DNA of 64,000 nucleotides from Verrucomicrobiota bacterium (GTDB lineage Bacteria; Verrucomicrobiota; Kiritimatiellia; UBA8416; JABMPJ01), in contig JABGQM010000025.1 in NCBI GenBank assembly GCA_018648805.1, forward strand, positions 1 to 64,000, in the 5' to 3' direction. Positions within the stretch are counted from its first letter, which is position 1. Each line of letters starts with the position of its first letter. Under the pieces are notes generated by a model that was given only the letters and a program-made list of their open reading frames with translations, was not told the DNA's origin and searched no databases. This document shows, piece after piece, positions 61,521 through 64,000 of this stretch. Position numbers and translations under genes: made by a program.

Positions 61521-62645
61521 CTATCTCTGATAAATGGGTATGTATCTGTACGGTGTCGCGAGGATGATAATGGCCATGGGCGTCTCGTAGCTCACGGCCT
61601 TGTTGCCCTTCGTGTTCTTGCCCGCGCCCCAGGCGCCACTCGCGTCCTGCTTCTTGATCAGTGCATCGCGGATTTGCGGGTACCACTTGGCATAGTACGC
61701 ATCCCCCGCCTGGACCATCGCATGGATGGCGTAGTAGTGGCCGTAGTAGTAGCTCCCAAAATCGCCGGTAATGATCCCCGGCGACCGTTCCGTCAGGAAA
61801 CGCAGCGCGGACAGCACCATCTCCGAGCCGCGCGCACCGGCGAGCTGCGCTGCGTATGCCCCGCCACCCGTGCACGCAATCGAGTCATTATTCTTTTTGC
61901 CCCTGGGGATGTAGTTGAACCCACCGGTCTTATGGCTGGTCGCCGATTCGAAATAGGCCACCACCTTGGTGATCGTCTCGTTGGGAACCATGATGCCCGC
62001 CTGACGAGCCGACGCGAGCCCGATGAACACCATCACCGTGACAGACGTATCCTGTCCCCCACTCGTCACCGGCTGATAGCGCCAGCCGCCACCGTTAGTC
62101 TGCGAACGCAGGATCACTGCGACCGCGGCCTCGATAGCCTTCTGAATCTGGTCATCTTCCTCCTTGTCGCGGGTCATGCCCCACAGCTCCGTCAGGGCCA
62201 GTGTCGCCAAACCATGCTCATACATCGTTGCGCCGAGGTAACCGTCCGGTGCATCCTCCGCCTGTTTCAGCAGCCAATCCTTGGCCCTGTTCAGTGCATC
62301 ACCATTCGGTCCGGAGCCGGGAAACTGTGCCTTTGACATGAACGCCATCAGGGAAAGTGACGTAATGGCCATGGCGCGTTCGCCCTCGTCGCCTGCCGCC
62401 CAGGAGCCGTCAGCCCTCTGCATTTGCAGCAGATGCTTCAACCCCTTGTCAATCGCCTCCGCCGCCTTGTCCGTGAGTTCAGTCGTCGCATTCTGCTGGG
62501 CGAAAGCCGGGACCGCCAGCAGAAGACCGAGAGCAATCGAAAGCAATCGACAGCTACCGACAGCTATCGATGTCCTGCTGACTCCTGCCTGCCCGCCGTA
62601 GCCCGCAGGGCGAAGGAGGGATTCCTGATTCCTGATTCCTGTCAT
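61521..62645 (-). CDS. Exported alpha/alpha-toroid protein B, paralog of 43532
   Basis: 374 residues. Toroid repeats GLKHLLQMQRADGSWA, MYEHGLATLALTELWG and TNGGGWRYQP; ends PYRYIPIYQR. No DxDD. ATG 62645 overlaps the upstream stop by 4 nt, which fixes it over longer frames. The n-region contains AGGAATC heptamers (62621-62641), a short palindrome and decamers (62531-62570), then signal core LLSIALGLLLAVPAFA. Confidence 0.82.
   Translation of the reverse strand: MTGIRNQESLLRPAGYGGQAGVSRTSIAVGSCRLLSIALGLLLAVPAFAQQNATTELTDKAAEAIDKGLKHLLQMQRADGSWAAGDEGERAMAITSLSLMAFMSKAQFPGSGPNGDALNRAKDWLLKQAEDAPDGYLGATMYEHGLATLALTELWGMTRDKEEDDQIQKAIEAAVAVILRSQTNGGGWRYQPVTSGGQDTSVTVMVFIGLASARQAGIMVPNETITKVVAYFESATSHKTGGFNYIPRGKKNNDSIACTGGGAYAAQLAGARGSEMVLSALRFLTERSPGIITGDFGSYYYGHYYAIHAMVQAGDAYYAKWYPQIRDALIKKQDASGAWGAGKNTKGNKAVSYETPMAIIILATPYRYIPIYQR
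62531..62570. repeat. Decamer array in a signal-peptide-coding region
   Basis: GAGCAATCGA, AAGCAATCGA, CAGCTACCGA, CAGCTATCGA in tandem; reverse-complement relation to the arrays at 44551 and 61411. Confidence 0.88.
62621..62641 (-). repeat. Heptamer array (AGGAATC-type)x3 after the start codon
   Basis: Three exact units begin 5 nt into the gene at 62645 and encode GIRNQES. Confidence 0.92.
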
Positions 62646-64000
62646 CTCGCCAGCCTCTCGTAGTAATCCTTCAGAATCGTCCGGTATTCCAAAGGTAGTT
62701 CGCGGGCAAAATTCTCGTTGAGCGCGGCGCGGTCGCGTTTCCCAAGCACATTCCACTCCAACTTACTGTCCGCTGGTCGCTTACCGCTCACCCCGCCCGG
62801 CATGAAGAGCTCGTCCATCAGGTCTTCGTCCTCGACGAAGACCTCGTTCGCAGTATCATCGCTCGGCATCGGCCCCGGAAGGCCCACGAATTTCAGCGCA
62901 TACTCGACAATGAAGTGCCGCAAGCTCTCGGCAGCCTGCTTCTGGCTCGCGAGCGCTTTCGCGCCATCCGACGCCTTGCAGCTCGAAGCGGCCTTCCCAA
63001 GCTCCCCTCTCGCGGCCACAAGCTTAAGATGCAGGTTCGCAGGAGGTATGGGATCGGTCGGGTCCTTGTCTGCCGCCACAGGATTCTTGTGATGCTTGGC
63101 ACGCTCAATCCACGGGCCGCAGGCTTGTTCGAACTCGCGCAACCTCGCTTCATAGCCGGGGATCTTGTTCGCTCCTGCGGCGTAGCTCTCGCGATACAGA
63201 TGCTTCTGCTGCGCCGCCATGACCAGCACCTCCCGGGCAAGCATCACTTCTGCCGGGGGCTCGACATCGTCCGGCAGAGCACTGAGAAGAAAGGCCAGAT
63301 GCTTCATCAGCGTCAACAACGTGCCCGTGTCGTCCGTGAGTGCCTCTTCCGCCTGCGCCATCGCCTCCGCGGCCGCGCCCGGGTCGCCGCCCTTCAGCCG
63401 GTCTTCCGCTTCGGCCATGTGCGCCACGGAGCTGACAAAGATCCCCAAACCCGTTACTTCGTTGATCAACTGGCCGTAGGCTTCCGCTCTTGTTTTGAGT
63501 GCGCCCTGTTCTTTTGCGAGGGTGGCGGCGTCTGCCGCCTTAGCGGAGGTCTTCTCGCGGAGTCTGCGCTGAGCCTCGCGGACCAGGATGCCTTCCTGTA
63601 TCGTTTCGTGAATGGCTTCAACCACTTCCAGAATATACTGGTACTGCGGCACGACCGCTTCGACCTTGCCCCGTAACGCCTCCAGCGACTCCACGATGAA
63701 TTCCTGGGCGTCGAGTGCATCGGCCTGATCCTTTTCCGAGAGGGCGATTCCAGCTGAATCCATATCCTCCTTGGCGAAGAGCATGACCGTTCCCGACTCG
63801 ACCAGGTGCGCGACCGGATCCAGGGCGACGAGGATCGCGTCCACTGCGTGGATCAGGTTCTTCTGAGGAATCGCCAGGGCCGGCATGTCGTCCGGCTTGG
63901 CTTTACGCGTGACGGCGAGCATATCGCGCTGCTCTTCTGCGATCTCGCGCACGTAGGGGCTCGGGGCCTCGGCACCCCTCGTCGTGGCCAGCATGCCCGA
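62642..64000 (-). CDS. Coiled-coil protein B (LPxExR...DYYE C-terminus), 5' end outside window
   Basis: At least 452 residues, helical and acidic, open to the window edge; an ATG at 63994 is unlikely to be the start. It ends ELPLEYRTILKDYYERLAR, matching the end of the protein at 44656, and like that gene it is followed, with a 4-nt ATGA overlap, by an alpha/alpha-toroid gene. So the pair 62642/61521 mirrors 44656/43532. Confidence 0.75.
   Translation of the reverse strand, partial: SGMLATTRGAEAPSPYVREIAEEQRDMLAVTRKAKPDDMPALAIPQKNLIHAVDAILVALDPVAHLVESGTVMLFAKEDMDSAGIALSEKDQADALDAQEFIVESLEALRGKVEAVVPQYQYILEVVEAIHETIQEGILVREAQRRLREKTSAKAADAATLAKEQGALKTRAEAYGQLINEVTGLGIFVSSVAHMAEAEDRLKGGDPGAAAEAMAQAEEALTDDTGTLLTLMKHLAFLLSALPDDVEPPAEVMLAREVLVMAAQQKHLYRESYAAGANKIPGYEARLREFEQACGPWIERAKHHKNPVAADKDPTDPIPPANLHLKLVAARGELGKAASSCKASDGAKALASQKQAAESLRHFIVEYALKFVGLPGPMPSDDTANEVFVEDEDLMDELFMPGGVSGKRPADSKLEWNVLGKRDRAALNENFARELPLEYRTILKDYYERLAR

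Noticed and set aside
62646..62756. Extended N-terminus for the toroid gene at 61521
   Set aside because: It overlaps the upstream gene by over 100 nt; the ATGA overlap at 62645 is the natural start.

Overview
The window looks like a chromosomal piece of a GC-rich PVC-group bacterium, most likely Kiritimatiellota/Lentisphaerota-like or a relative. The evidence is many secreted large proteins, a MoxR-DUF58-BatA-vWA cluster with alpha/alpha-toroid, HEAT and PQQ-propeller partners, a CotH/lamin-tail giant protein, a glycoside hydrolase locus and an unusual load of short intergenic repeats. I saw no rRNA, tRNA or CRISPR array. The taxonomic call is inference.

Region 1 (1-18.1 kb) is accessory and mosaic. 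It holds a truncated secreted-protein gene, an AAA-like/PD-(D/E)XK protein, four toxin-antitoxin modules (HigBA-type, MntA-HepT type, two VapBC-type), an intact IS3-family element and a MITE-like derivative with the same ends, and a 1.9-kcodon CotH/lamin-tail gene broken by an in-frame TAG and a frameshift. A secreted protein here ends in a tail also found on two orphan gene ends (consensus TPGTL[IV]YG[KR]). The spaces are filled with duplicated 5' blocks, inverted-repeat elements, nested palindromes and heptamer arrays.

Region 2 (16.1-36.3 kb) is a minus-strand carbohydrate locus. An AraC/XylR-like regulator is followed by a sialate O-acetylesterase, a thioredoxin-fold/TPR protein, a GH43/32-type propeller enzyme, an SGNH esterase, a GH20-like hexosaminidase, GH2 beta-mannosidase, a beta-helix remnant, a GH63/MGH1-like (alpha/alpha)6 enzyme, GH2 beta-galactosidase and an internally deleted GH32 gene. 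Together they fit stepwise trimming of a mannose-, galactose- and HexNAc-containing acetylated glycan.

Region 3 (36.3-64 kb) is a minus-strand series of translationally coupled genes centred on MoxR ATPase, DUF58 and two membrane vWA proteins. Two paralogous pairs (a coiled-coil protein ending in LPxExR...DYYE plus an alpha/alpha-toroid protein), a HEAT protein, a PQQ-like propeller, a PDZ/toroid protein, a transglutaminase-like protein and a second thioredoxin/TPR paralog accompany them. A likely reading is a MoxR-chaperoned, metal-dependent (MIDAS) envelope machine acting on exported partners.

The most unusual signals are: (i) six exported-protein genes with heptanucleotide tandem repeats inside their first dozen codons, the layout of phase-variable contingency loci; (ii) a three-copy promoter architecture of 21-bp-spaced direct repeats exactly 26 nt upstream of a TATAGT-like -10, one copy driving the MoxR operon; (iii) a stop-codon-proximal hairpin plus heptamer module at five gene ends; (iv) a GACRARR-iteron inverted-repeat family bounded by different terminal repeats; and (v) three abutting perfect hairpins inserted in frame in a beta-mannosidase gene.
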